In this document: piece after piece, positions 47,904 to 57,559 of the stretch
How positions within the stretch are numbered: the stretch's first letter is position 1
Layout of the letters: each line of letters begins with the position of its first letter
Made by a program: the position numbers and the translations under genes
The notes under the pieces: model-generated
Database searches by the model: none
What the model saw: only the letters and a program-made list of their open reading frames with translations
Told to the model about the DNA's origin: nothing
From: an uncultured Bacillota bacterium
GTDB taxonomy: Bacteria; Bacillota; Clostridia; Peptostreptococcales; Anaerovoracaceae
Assembly (NCBI GenBank): GCA_927441425.1
Contig: CAKMKG010000034.1
Coordinates: forward strand, 1-64,000
Direction: 5' to 3'
DNA length: 64,000 nucleotides

Positions 47904-49586
47904 TTAATATGAGTTCTCATAATTACTCATCGGTTCATTTTTCTTCAGCATGCCGTCGAAGACATCCCAGATTCGATCCTCTCCCTGGCCGAACTGCCAG
48001 CAGGCAGAGCCTGCCAAATTATATTGAGAGACCAAATTCAGCCGATTGGAAATGGAACGAGTATCTTCAATCCAAATCTTACTCATATTGGCACCGCTGG
48101 CGTATTCCACATAATATTGCTTCTCCTTGTCCCGCCAAACGGGAGTCAGGTTTTTCGATGCAACGGTACTTCGGACCGCCGGCATTTTCGCGGAAGGATT
48201 CGAAATAACTTTCCCGGTACTATCTACGGTCCAAACTCTGGTATAGAGCGGAATACCCATTAACAGCTTAGAAGCAGGAACATCCTTAAGCGTAGCTTTT
48301 ATCGCATCCTCAACCCATGGCAAAGAAGCGATGGAACCTGCGGCAGGACTTCCCCCATAATGCTCGTCATAGGTCATTACCACCAGATAGTCGACATATT
48401 TTGAAAGGGAGGCCCGGTCATATTCTATCGTCCAAGGCCTTGGGATCAAGGTATCGATGGACAAAACAAGACCTTGCTTTTCCGTATAATTTCTCATCAA
48501 TGCGGTAAATGAGACAAGACCGGCTGCATCGCCGTCAGCCACATCCTCATAATCGATATTGATCCCATCCACATCATAAAGACAGGAATAAAAGATATAT
48601 TGAGCGACGGACTTGTTCAATAGTCCACTGTTGTTAAAGGTTTTTGTAGTGAAAGCAGTGGAACCTTTTGTTGACATATTATTTGTTATGGTAGCCCAAA
48701 CCATATATCCTTTGGAATGAGCAGAAGTAGTATAACCCTTGTCTCCATTGTTTTCAACGCTTCCATCACCATCAGTAATCAGATCGAACCAAGTAGGAGA
48801 TAAAATGTCAAGGCCGTTATGCTTGATTGCCGGCGCACTGGGTGTAACGGAGCCCACATACTCCCAAGCAAGATTGATTTTCTCACTGCCTCTTTTGAAT
48901 TTTGATTTCTTTGGAGCATAAAAATCAATCTTAGCCAGATCGATTTCCGATATGGTGACGTAATCTTTCATGACATAGACGGTGCCTCCGTCTTCCGATG
49001 ATAGCTTATAATAATTATCTGTTTCACCTGTGATAAATACTGTATCGTTTAAACTCATATTCACCGTGGCGCCTTGCCCATCCAGAAGGGAAGAAATCCC
49101 TTGCACATTGCTTTCGTTGATCTTCGCGATCTTATCAGTCCCTGAATACGCGCGCATCTTAATGCTATCGTCGGATACGGTGTAGCTAAGCTTGAAAAAC
49201 TGTTCCGTTGTGTTTAACGGAAAATAAAGCTCTTTCTCGATTTCTCTTAAAGGGATGTAGACGTTCCCTGCATAGGTTTTTACAAAATTGGTGGTTGCGT
49301 CGTCTGCCATCATGATGTTTTGAGATGAAAGGTTGATGACAAGCCGTTTCTTCCCTTGATCAACTATGATTCCTGGGTTGTTGGCATAAGTGCCGAGCAA
49401 GGAAATGGGCAAATATGGTGTATTGTTTATATAATAACCTCTCTGGCTTATCCTCTTACTATTATAATACAAGGAATAGGAGCCGTCATCTGCTCCGAAC
49501 GCCGGAAGATAAAGCAGAAGCCCGCTGTTGATTCCTGTAATAATCAGACAAAAAATGATGAATACTGAAATTACTCTTTTCTTCAT
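47904..49586 (-). CDS. GH18-family glycosyl hydrolase with N-terminal stalk (CuAO_N-like) and SH3-like regions
   Basis: DGINIDYEDV (DxxDxDxE); signal peptide MKKRVISVFIIFCLIITGINS; SACWQFGQGEDRIW. Confidence 0.87.
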   Translation of the reverse strand: MKKRVISVFIIFCLIITGINSGLLLYLPAFGADDGSYSLYYNSKRISQRGYYINNTPYLPISLLGTYANNPGIIVDQGKKRLVINLSSQNIMMADDATTNFVKTYAGNVYIPLREIEKELYFPLNTTEQFFKLSYTVSDDSIKMRAYSGTDKIAKINESNVQGISSLLDGQGATVNMSLNDTVFITGETDNYYKLSSEDGGTVYVMKDYVTISEIDLAKIDFYAPKKSKFKRGSEKINLAWEYVGSVTPSAPAIKHNGLDILSPTWFDLITDGDGSVENNGDKGYTTSAHSKGYMVWATITNNMSTKGSTAFTTKTFNNSGLLNKSVAQYIFYSCLYDVDGINIDYEDVADGDAAGLVSFTALMRNYTEKQGLVLSIDTLIPRPWTIEYDRASLSKYVDYLVVMTYDEHYGGSPAAGSIASLPWVEDAIKATLKDVPASKLLMGIPLYTRVWTVDSTGKVISNPSAKMPAVRSTVASKNLTPVWRDKEKQYYVEYASGANMSKIWIEDTRSISNRLNLVSQYNLAGSACWQFGQGEDRIWDVFDGMLKKNEPMSNYENSY

Positions 49587-49770
49587 AAAAATACCCCTTA
49601 AAATGGCTGTAAAGCTTATCATAAGATCTCATTTTTTAAACATTATATACTATACAGGAACGGTTTTCTATGCTTTAATAGGAAAGATATCATTAAGACT
49701 GTGTTACAAAATGATGTACCTATGTACCATTGAAAACAGGATTTGAATTTACAAAAGGAGCAAACATCCA

Positions 49771-51453
49771 ATGAGGGGCACATTACGAAGAGGATTCAAT
49801 GCAGTGATTGTGATTGCATTGGTTATTACAGTCATTTTAACTGTTAACTATGGCCAGAAGTTGATAGGAGAAGATGCGAAAAAAAAAGCGGAAAGACTGC
49901 AGGCAGAGCCACCTACGGCAATTGAAGCTGATCAAAAGAAACGAATCCAAGAGGAACATGAGAAATCTGTGAAAAGTCAGCTTGAAGAAGAGCAGCAGAA
50001 GGAAACTTATCTCCTTGAAGCGATTAATCATGGGACTGTTCTCTTTACAAATAAAGTAGACGGCTATACGATACAAATTCCCGGAGATATGAAGGCTGAT
50101 ATGAGATTTTCTAATATCAGGGCGGTTCTGGAGAACGAGAACCTCAAGATAGAAATCTACCGTCAGGAAATAGAGAATTCGACGGAAGCCAGTATCGAAA
50201 GCTATGTCAACTATTCCAATCAATTTATCGATAACAAAATAGATCATTATTATAAAATGGAAGGGGAGACCAAAATCGGCGGCAGAACGGTCTCCTTTCT
50301 GGAATGGTCCAGAAGAGCGTTGGCAAAGGTAGAGAATGATAAATTTCATTACGCGACCGTTGAAGTACCGCTTTCGGAGCAGGAAGTGATCTCTTTCCTT
50401 TTCAAAAGCAGCCAAAGATTTGAAAACAATCACTATCTGGATATCGTCCGAACCTTAGAACTCATTGAAAAAACAGCAGAACCGTATGTTCAAAAGATTC
50501 ATAAAACGGAAAACACAAGCTGGGATGAGAAAACGACAAGGGTTTATGATCAATATTTTAATGATCAAGCAAGACTAGAATGGGGTATCTTCGAAACAGA
50601 TGCCCCGGTTAAATATACAGAGCTGAAGAACATAGAGAATAAGCTTGATTTCACCTTCCCGATCCTTTTGTACTATACTGGGATCCTTGAAAATAGAGAG
50701 ATGCATCCAAATCTATCCGAAGCTCTTGCGAATGCTAAAAAAGAGGGCCGCATCCTTGAACTTACGCTGCAGACTGTAGAACAGACTCCGGGGAAAGGGA
50801 ACATGGTCTATGATGTTCTCGATGGAAAATATGATCGCTATTTAAAGAATTATGTTAGGGAAGTAGTCGATTCGGGAGCACCGGTTTTATTTCGCCTTGG
50901 AAATGAAATGAACGGGGACTGGTGTGTCTATTCTTCTCATCATACATCAAAGGATACGGACATCTTCAAGGCCTTCTATTATTATATCTATCGGCTCTTC
51001 GAGGAAGCGGAAGCAGATAATGTGATCTGGATCTGGAATCCAAATGGAAAATCATTTCCGGATTTCAAATGGAATGACGCATTATGCTACTATCCGGGTG
51101 ATGAATTTGTGGATGTAATCGGTATGACCAGCTATAATACAGGAACCTATTACGAAAGCGAAACCTGGATGGAATTTGACCAGATGTACGATTCCCTCTA
51201 CAGGAAATATATCGAGCTTTATGAAAAGCCCCTCATGATCACCGAATTTTCATCCAGCAGCGTGGGTGGCAGCAAGGAAGCCTGGGTTGCGAACATGTTC
51301 CGGAGTATTGATAAATACGATAGAATCAAAGTAGCGATATGGTGGGACGGCTGTGATTGGGACGCAGAAGGGAATGTGGCAAGGTCCTACTTCATCGATG
51401 AAACAGAGGAGTTGGTCCGACTGTTCCGGGAAAACCTTACACGCTTTAAATAA
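49771..51453 (+). CDS. GH26-like (beta-mannanase-type) secreted/membrane glycosyl hydrolase
   Basis: PVLFRLGNEMNGDWCVYSS; VIWIWNPNGKSFPDF; PLMITEFSSSSVGGSKEAW; N-terminal TM. Confidence 0.82.
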   Translation: MRGTLRRGFNAVIVIALVITVILTVNYGQKLIGEDAKKKAERLQAEPPTAIEADQKKRIQEEHEKSVKSQLEEEQQKETYLLEAINHGTVLFTNKVDGYTIQIPGDMKADMRFSNIRAVLENENLKIEIYRQEIENSTEASIESYVNYSNQFIDNKIDHYYKMEGETKIGGRTVSFLEWSRRALAKVENDKFHYATVEVPLSEQEVISFLFKSSQRFENNHYLDIVRTLELIEKTAEPYVQKIHKTENTSWDEKTTRVYDQYFNDQARLEWGIFETDAPVKYTELKNIENKLDFTFPILLYYTGILENREMHPNLSEALANAKKEGRILELTLQTVEQTPGKGNMVYDVLDGKYDRYLKNYVREVVDSGAPVLFRLGNEMNGDWCVYSSHHTSKDTDIFKAFYYYIYRLFEEAEADNVIWIWNPNGKSFPDFKWNDALCYYPGDEFVDVIGMTSYNTGTYYESETWMEFDQMYDSLYRKYIELYEKPLMITEFSSSSVGGSKEAWVANMFRSIDKYDRIKVAIWWDGCDWDAEGNVARSYFIDETEELVRLFRENLTRFK

Positions 51454-51550
51454 AATGAACGCATTATTCCATTTGAATTGTGAAATTTCGATGAATTTCC
51501 ACCATAGATTCTTGTCTAATCATTGAAAATATACTATAATAATCGCTATG

Positions 51551-51576
51551 GATCGGCCGTGCCGATGCCTTTTTTT
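51551..51576 (+). terminator. Intrinsic terminator 38 nt before an LtaS-like gene
   Basis: ATCGGC-cgt-GCCGAT gcc TTTTTTT. Confidence 0.75.
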
Positions 51577-51614
51577 CGCAGTTTAAGAGTTATATCTAAA
51601 ACAGGAGTAATGAA

Positions 51615-54374
51615 ATGTTTGAACAAACGATAAAACCGATGCTAAATAAAATTTTATATACATTGACAGGAAAGTGGGCAGATATTCGGATCGAATATGG
51701 CATTCTGGCATTAGCGGCTTCCGTTGCGGTTCCTTTGAAGCTTTTGTTCTTCTATCACCTCATCGGTGTAGCATCAAATTTCTTTTTTGTCTGGCTTATC
51801 ACCTGTATATTAACCTATATTTTATTTGCATCCTTTCGTAATAAATGGATTCCGGCTGTCATTTTTCTGCTGCTTTCCATTCTTATGTTTTGTGATGTTA
51901 CATACAGCAGCTTTTTCAACCGGTATTTATCGGTCAACATGCTTGGCGCAGCTGGATTTCTGGGAGATATCCTTGAAAGCATAAAAGAAGTCCTGAAACC
52001 ATGGTTCTTCCTGATTCTGGCAGATGCAGTACTGATACTTGCTGCATTAACGGTGAGGCAAAACAAGCTACGGAAAGGAACGGATAAAACCGATCCTCCG
52101 GGGATTAACGAGAATGTGGAAACCGAGGAAGTGCCGGATCCATGGATCGAGGAGCTGACGGAAACAGAAGCAGAAATAGAAATAGATGCAGAAGCAGCAT
52201 CAGTAGCAGGAATTGGCTTAACCGGTGCAAATAGAGCTGACAGAAAAGCCCGCAGGAAAAGGAAAAAAAAATTCCTGGAGTGGGTATCGGATCATAAAAA
52301 GCCTGTAACTGCATTATTGATCATCTCACTATTGGTCTTCAATTTCTCTGGTAGTTTTATGATTACATCCTTATCCAATCAGGAGATTTACAGCTATCAC
52401 ATCAAAGATATTTTGATGAAGCTCACCGGAAATAAAATGGACAATACGGGTTCCGAGGTCATGTATTCTATAACAGACAGCTATGAAACGGAGAAAAACG
52501 GTCCCCTCTTCGGCGTGGCAAAGGGCCGGAATCTCATTGTGATTCAGATCGAGTCCATGCAAAATTTTGTCATCAACAAGACCTATCATGGACAGGAAAT
52601 CACACCGAATCTAAACCAGATGATCAAGGGAGATACGGTATATTTTGATCAGTATTATCAGCAAGTGGGGAGCGGTAATACCTCCGATGCAGAATTTGCA
52701 ACAAACAATTCTATTTATGGAAGCCTGTCAAGCTATACCTATAAATTATTTGAAGATAACTACTTCAGAGGACTGCCGATTCTCCTGAAAGAGCAGGGCT
52801 ATGAAACCGCAGTGTTTCACGCCCACGAAGACCGGAGCTTTTGGAATAGGGAAAGGGCGTATCAAAGTCTTGGATTTGACACCTTCTATGGCGGTATTGG
52901 CGGTGTCGACAAGGGTCAGTACGATATGACGGAATGGATGGGATGGGGCTTAACGGATACGGAATTCTTCCAGCAGTCGATGCCGTATCTGAAGGAGATG
53001 ACCCAGCCGTTCTACAGCTTTATTATAACCTTATCACACCATCATCCCTATCTCATGCTGGATAAATATCGATTTATCGATCTTCTACCAGAAGACGAGG
53101 GAACCATATTCGGCAATTATCTCAACAGTGCCGCATATACGGACTATGCCATCGGGCAGCTGATTCAGCAGCTCAAGGATGAGGGGCTCTACGACAATTC
53201 GATTATCGCCCTGTATGGTGACCACTTAGGCCTTACCAAAACAGACGAAGAAATAAAAGAATCCGTTTCAAACTTTCTGGGCAAAGAATACGATTATGAT
53301 ACAATGATGAATATCCCGTTGATCATAACGGTACCGGGAGCGGATCGCGCGGTGAATCAAACCGTAAGCATTTCCGGCGGGCAGCTTGACTTTTTGCCAA
53401 CCATTGCATATCTGATGGGCTTTGAATCGCTGGATACGGTTTACCTCGGACACAATCTACTCACGATAGATGCTGGGTTTGTGGCAGAGCAGACCTATAT
53501 GACGAAAGGTTCCTTTTTTCAGGATGATATCGTATATGAAATGTCTCGGGATGGTGTCTTTGAAAATGGCAGGGCGTGGAATCAAAGGACTGGAGAAAAG
53601 ATTCCCATTCAGGATTGCTACGAGGGATACATGAAATCCATGGGTATTATCAATACCTCCGAATATATATTAAAAAATGATGTACTCCGGAAAATTTATG
53701 AGGAGAATCTGGATACAGTAAGCGCTTTTTCCAATACCGCAGCTACAGCAATGCAATATCCAAATGAAATTGCAGTCGCCGGGGCGCCGGACATGAATCT
53801 CATCGGTACAAATTCTCTTGAGGCATTGAATGCTACTTACGATGCAGGATATCGGAATATCGAAATCAACATTTGCTGGACGGAGGATAAGGAAGCAATT
53901 CTCTTAAGCTCCTGGAAGGAGCTCAGTAAATACTTCGATACATATAAAAGCCAGGAAATTACCATGGACGCATTCCATAACCTGAATATGAAAAACGATC
54001 TGACCTCTATGGATTTTCTTGACCTCATCGCATGGATCAAGGCACATCCCGATGTGAAGATTTATGCACAGGCGGAGCGGAGTCAGGACTACTTCATGAG
54101 ATGCATGGAAAGCTATGCCGGCAGCATGATGGACCAGTTTGTTGCCGTGGTCCCGGGTATGGTGGAATATTCAGGCTTGTATCCGTCCATTTTAAATGTT
54201 GACGTCGGCGGGAACACCGTTGATCAGCTTCTCGAATTTATTGAACTTAACAATGTTACTGCGGTCTCTTTGTCCAAGGAGGCTGCGGCCGGATCTTATA
54301 AAAAAATATTGGACGCAGATTGTGTCAGTTATGTAAGAGATGGTGAAAGTGGGCTCATTACCAAAAGAAATTAA
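51615..54374 (+). CDS. LtaS-like sulfatase (lipoteichoic acid synthase family) with C-terminal degenerate GDPD-like domain
   Basis: N-terminal multi-TM; IQIESMQNF; GSGNTSDAEF (catalytic Thr); LYGDHLGL; C-term TNSLEALNATYDAGYRNIEINICWTEDKEAILLSSW. Confidence 0.87.
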   Translation: MFEQTIKPMLNKILYTLTGKWADIRIEYGILALAASVAVPLKLLFFYHLIGVASNFFFVWLITCILTYILFASFRNKWIPAVIFLLLSILMFCDVTYSSFFNRYLSVNMLGAAGFLGDILESIKEVLKPWFFLILADAVLILAALTVRQNKLRKGTDKTDPPGINENVETEEVPDPWIEELTETEAEIEIDAEAASVAGIGLTGANRADRKARRKRKKKFLEWVSDHKKPVTALLIISLLVFNFSGSFMITSLSNQEIYSYHIKDILMKLTGNKMDNTGSEVMYSITDSYETEKNGPLFGVAKGRNLIVIQIESMQNFVINKTYHGQEITPNLNQMIKGDTVYFDQYYQQVGSGNTSDAEFATNNSIYGSLSSYTYKLFEDNYFRGLPILLKEQGYETAVFHAHEDRSFWNRERAYQSLGFDTFYGGIGGVDKGQYDMTEWMGWGLTDTEFFQQSMPYLKEMTQPFYSFIITLSHHHPYLMLDKYRFIDLLPEDEGTIFGNYLNSAAYTDYAIGQLIQQLKDEGLYDNSIIALYGDHLGLTKTDEEIKESVSNFLGKEYDYDTMMNIPLIITVPGADRAVNQTVSISGGQLDFLPTIAYLMGFESLDTVYLGHNLLTIDAGFVAEQTYMTKGSFFQDDIVYEMSRDGVFENGRAWNQRTGEKIPIQDCYEGYMKSMGIINTSEYILKNDVLRKIYEENLDTVSAFSNTAATAMQYPNEIAVAGAPDMNLIGTNSLEALNATYDAGYRNIEINICWTEDKEAILLSSWKELSKYFDTYKSQEITMDAFHNLNMKNDLTSMDFLDLIAWIKAHPDVKIYAQAERSQDYFMRCMESYAGSMMDQFVAVVPGMVEYSGLYPSILNVDVGGNTVDQLLEFIELNNVTAVSLSKEAAAGSYKKILDADCVSYVRDGESGLITKRN

Positions 54375-56418
54375 ACAAGGAATCAAAATAGCTGTTATCT
54401 GGATATTCGTTCTTTTACTCGTACTGAATCCATTTAACAGTTCTTTTGTGATGTCTTTAAACAGTCAGGAATTCATAACCTATCATATCAGAGATATCAT
54501 CGAAAATCTGGCAGCCGAAAAAGAATATAATGCACAGGATTATTATCTGGTAACGGGTACCTACGAAGAGCAAAAGAACGGAGACCTGTTCGGTATTGCG
54601 AAAGGCAAAAATCTCATCGTGATTCAAATGGAATCCATACAGAACATGCTGATAGACAAGGTATACAACGGCCGGGAGATTACCCCCAATCTGAACCAGC
54701 TGATCGAAGAACAGGGCTCCATTTACTTCGATAACTTCTATCAGCAGATCGGGAGCGGCAACACCTCCGATGCAGAATTTGCCATTAACAATTCCTTGAT
54801 GGGATCTATAGAAAGCTTTACATATCAACTTTATCAGGAAAACTATCTAAAAGGACTGCCATGGATCCTCAAGGAGGAAGGATATCAGACTGCCGTTTTC
54901 CATGGCTATGACAAGACCTTTTGGAACAGGGAGAATATGTATCCGGTTCTCGGCTTCGATACCTATATCAATAATGATCATCTCGTAAATGACCAAATAG
55001 AAGGGATCGGTGGCGGCAATATCGTCGGCATCAGTGATCATGCCTTTTTCCGGCAGTCCGTTACCTATTTGGAGGAAATGGCTGAAAAGTCTGATCCCTT
55101 TTATAGTTTTTTGATCACCTTGTCAAGCCACAATCCGTTTTATCTGCCCGAAGCACTGCAAGGACTGGAGCTCCTGCCTCAGGACAAGGACAACATCGTA
55201 GGCAATTATCTCAATGCTGTACATTACGCGGATCGGTGCCTGGGCGAGTTTCTGGATACACTGAAAGAGAAGGGGCTGTATCAAGATTCAGTCATCGCAA
55301 TCTACGGCGATCATTTTGGTCTCACAAAATCCGATGAACGAATTGCTGAGAAGGTAACGGATTTTCTTGGACAGGAATATGACTACGACATCATGCTGAA
55401 CATCCCACTGATCATGCATATCCCCGGATACAGCCAGAACAGGGTTGTAAGCATTTCCGGCGGTCAGCTTGACTTCATGCCAACGATCTGTTACTTGATG
55501 GGGATCGAGGAGCTGAATACCCTATATCTCGGGCAAAATTTGCTCACTGCCAATAGCGGCTTCGTTGCCGGACAAACCCACATGCTGAAGGGCTCCTTCA
55601 TCAAGGATGACCTTGTGTTTGAAATCTCAAGAGACGGCGTTTTTGATAATAGCAGAGCGTATCACCGGGTTACCCGGGAAGAGGTTGCGATAACAGGACT
55701 GAAGAAGGATTACCTCAAGGCAAAGAACATCGTAGAGCTTTCCGATTTTTATCTTAGAAATGACATTTTAAAAGCAGCATTGCTGGAAGGTAAAAACATG
55801 GAGCAGATCATCGCGGAACTAAATCCGCAAAAAACCATGCCTTCTGCATTAAAGCTGCTGCAGGTGGGTTCCGTCGTTCCTGCATTTCAGGAGTATGGTA
55901 CGGAGGCTTCTCAGCAGGATGAATTGAGTTTTAACGCTCTCATCCAATGGATGAAAGAGAATAACCGAGAAAAGGCGGCAGTCTCCATGGATAACACACT
56001 CAATGGACTGAAACAGCTTGAGGATCGCTTCAAGGGTTCCTCCGTAAGGCCGGGTCTCATTCGTTCTGTTAGCACGGAGATGAGTGCGGCACTTCAGGAT
56101 CTGAAAGGCAGAATGATTCCGGTGATTCGAACCATGGAGGATTATACCAAGATTGAGTATATGGGATATGGAACGATTCTATTTATGCCGGATTTTTCAC
56201 AGTATACGCGAAAACAGATTGTGGATTTCATCGAGCTGAACCATCCCTGCGCTGTTGCAATACCCGCGGATGAAGCGGCTGCAGAATTTCAGTCATTATT
56301 ATCCGGTGACATCTTTGTCTACGTCTATGACATCTCCGGACCGGTTCAAAAGGCATTCTTGTCCGCCATCGGGGTAGATGGCTTTCTCGAAACTGTTGAT
56401 TTGGAGAGCCTTCAGTAA
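54340..56418 (+). CDS. LtaS-like sulfatase paralog, single N-terminal TM, diverged C-terminal domain
   Basis: IQMESIQNMLIDK; GSGNTSDAEF; IYGDHFGLTKSDE; 35-nt overlap with the preceding gene. Confidence 0.85.
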   Translation: MVKVGSLPKEIKQGIKIAVIWIFVLLLVLNPFNSSFVMSLNSQEFITYHIRDIIENLAAEKEYNAQDYYLVTGTYEEQKNGDLFGIAKGKNLIVIQMESIQNMLIDKVYNGREITPNLNQLIEEQGSIYFDNFYQQIGSGNTSDAEFAINNSLMGSIESFTYQLYQENYLKGLPWILKEEGYQTAVFHGYDKTFWNRENMYPVLGFDTYINNDHLVNDQIEGIGGGNIVGISDHAFFRQSVTYLEEMAEKSDPFYSFLITLSSHNPFYLPEALQGLELLPQDKDNIVGNYLNAVHYADRCLGEFLDTLKEKGLYQDSVIAIYGDHFGLTKSDERIAEKVTDFLGQEYDYDIMLNIPLIMHIPGYSQNRVVSISGGQLDFMPTICYLMGIEELNTLYLGQNLLTANSGFVAGQTHMLKGSFIKDDLVFEISRDGVFDNSRAYHRVTREEVAITGLKKDYLKAKNIVELSDFYLRNDILKAALLEGKNMEQIIAELNPQKTMPSALKLLQVGSVVPAFQEYGTEASQQDELSFNALIQWMKENNREKAAVSMDNTLNGLKQLEDRFKGSSVRPGLIRSVSTEMSAALQDLKGRMIPVIRTMEDYTKIEYMGYGTILFMPDFSQYTRKQIVDFIELNHPCAVAIPADEAAAEFQSLLSGDIFVYVYDISGPVQKAFLSAIGVDGFLETVDLESLQ

Positions 56419-57404
56419 AGAAGCCAACTGACGAGACCTCCCACCGAGAAAGCAATGACAAAACTGCCGATCCATATGAGCGTAGCGGTCAAGGCCTTTC
56501 CTTGCTTGAATAAAATCATCTGCGAAGCGAAACAGGGCACAAATAATGTTAGTACGATCAGTGTGATCAGAATTTCCTTTTGTGTGAAGCTACCGTTGGA
56601 TACCATGGAATAGAAACCGGCAGCGCCGAGATCCCTTTTGATTATACTCATGACGAAAAGGTTCGTGGCGTTTTCCGGTATTCTTAAAAATGAAACGGTG
56701 ATGGGGGCACACCATTCCCGCAGCCTCATAAAGCCATTATAATAATCAAGGATTGAAACGGCCATTCCTCCGAAAACAAAGGCAGGTACCGTATCCCTCA
56801 AAAAGCTTACCGCTTCCCCAGCGGTATTTTTTGTAATCTTTTTCAGATCGGGAAAACGGAGAGGCGGAGTCGGTAAAACCGCAGGCTGTAATGTTCCGGG
56901 TAAAAGCAGGTTCAGCAAGCAACCCAGAAGGAGAAAGACGCAGATGATCACAAGGATATAAAGCAGAAAATAGTTCCGATTGAGCAGGAATGCAAAGGAG
57001 AAGATGATTGCAACTTGCGCCGAGCAGGGAACCGCAATGCAAAGAAGTGCAGAAGCAATCAGCCGTTCTCTTTTGGAACCCAATATGGTGGTGGATACCA
57101 AAGCGACGGTCACACAGCCTAAGCCTAAAACAAATGGAACAATGGCATTCCCGTTTAAGCCAAGCAGGTGGAAGGGCTTGTTTAAATACTTCGCGATTCT
57201 GGGGAAAAGATAGGATTCATCCAATAGGTGTTGCAAAAAATAAAATCCTGTAACCAAAGGAAGAAGAAGCGCGAACAAATATGCGGGAGTCATGGTCAAG
57301 ATGCCGTATTGACCGATGAGCAGATTGCCCCAAAAACTGTCCTCGCTGAAAAAAGGTGTTACAATGCCTTTGATTAGGGAAATATAGTAATTTCCAAGCT
57401 CCAT
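56412..57404 (-). CDS. FeoB-core/Gate-domain-like membrane protein lacking a GTPase domain
   Basis: NGNAIVPFVLGLGCVTVALVSTTILGSKRERLIASALLCIAVPCSAQ resembles the FeoB core; no G1-G5 motifs; ATG at 57404 with SD aaaggagc. Confidence 0.7.
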   Translation of the reverse strand: MELGNYYISLIKGIVTPFFSEDSFWGNLLIGQYGILTMTPAYLFALLLPLVTGFYFLQHLLDESYLFPRIAKYLNKPFHLLGLNGNAIVPFVLGLGCVTVALVSTTILGSKRERLIASALLCIAVPCSAQVAIIFSFAFLLNRNYFLLYILVIICVFLLLGCLLNLLLPGTLQPAVLPTPPLRFPDLKKITKNTAGEAVSFLRDTVPAFVFGGMAVSILDYYNGFMRLREWCAPITVSFLRIPENATNLFVMSIIKRDLGAAGFYSMVSNGSFTQKEILITLIVLTLFVPCFASQMILFKQGKALTATLIWIGSFVIAFSVGGLVSWLLY

Positions 57405-57559
57405 CACAGGGGTAGCTCCTTTGCTGGAATTTGCTTTTGAAAAATGGGATATTATGATACAATATATGTATCTATCCCATCGATTAGGTCTCAAAGGATT
57501 CCATCTGGGACGATTTATGAATAAAGTGGAACGATAGAGGGAAGAAAAGAGGGAACGAT

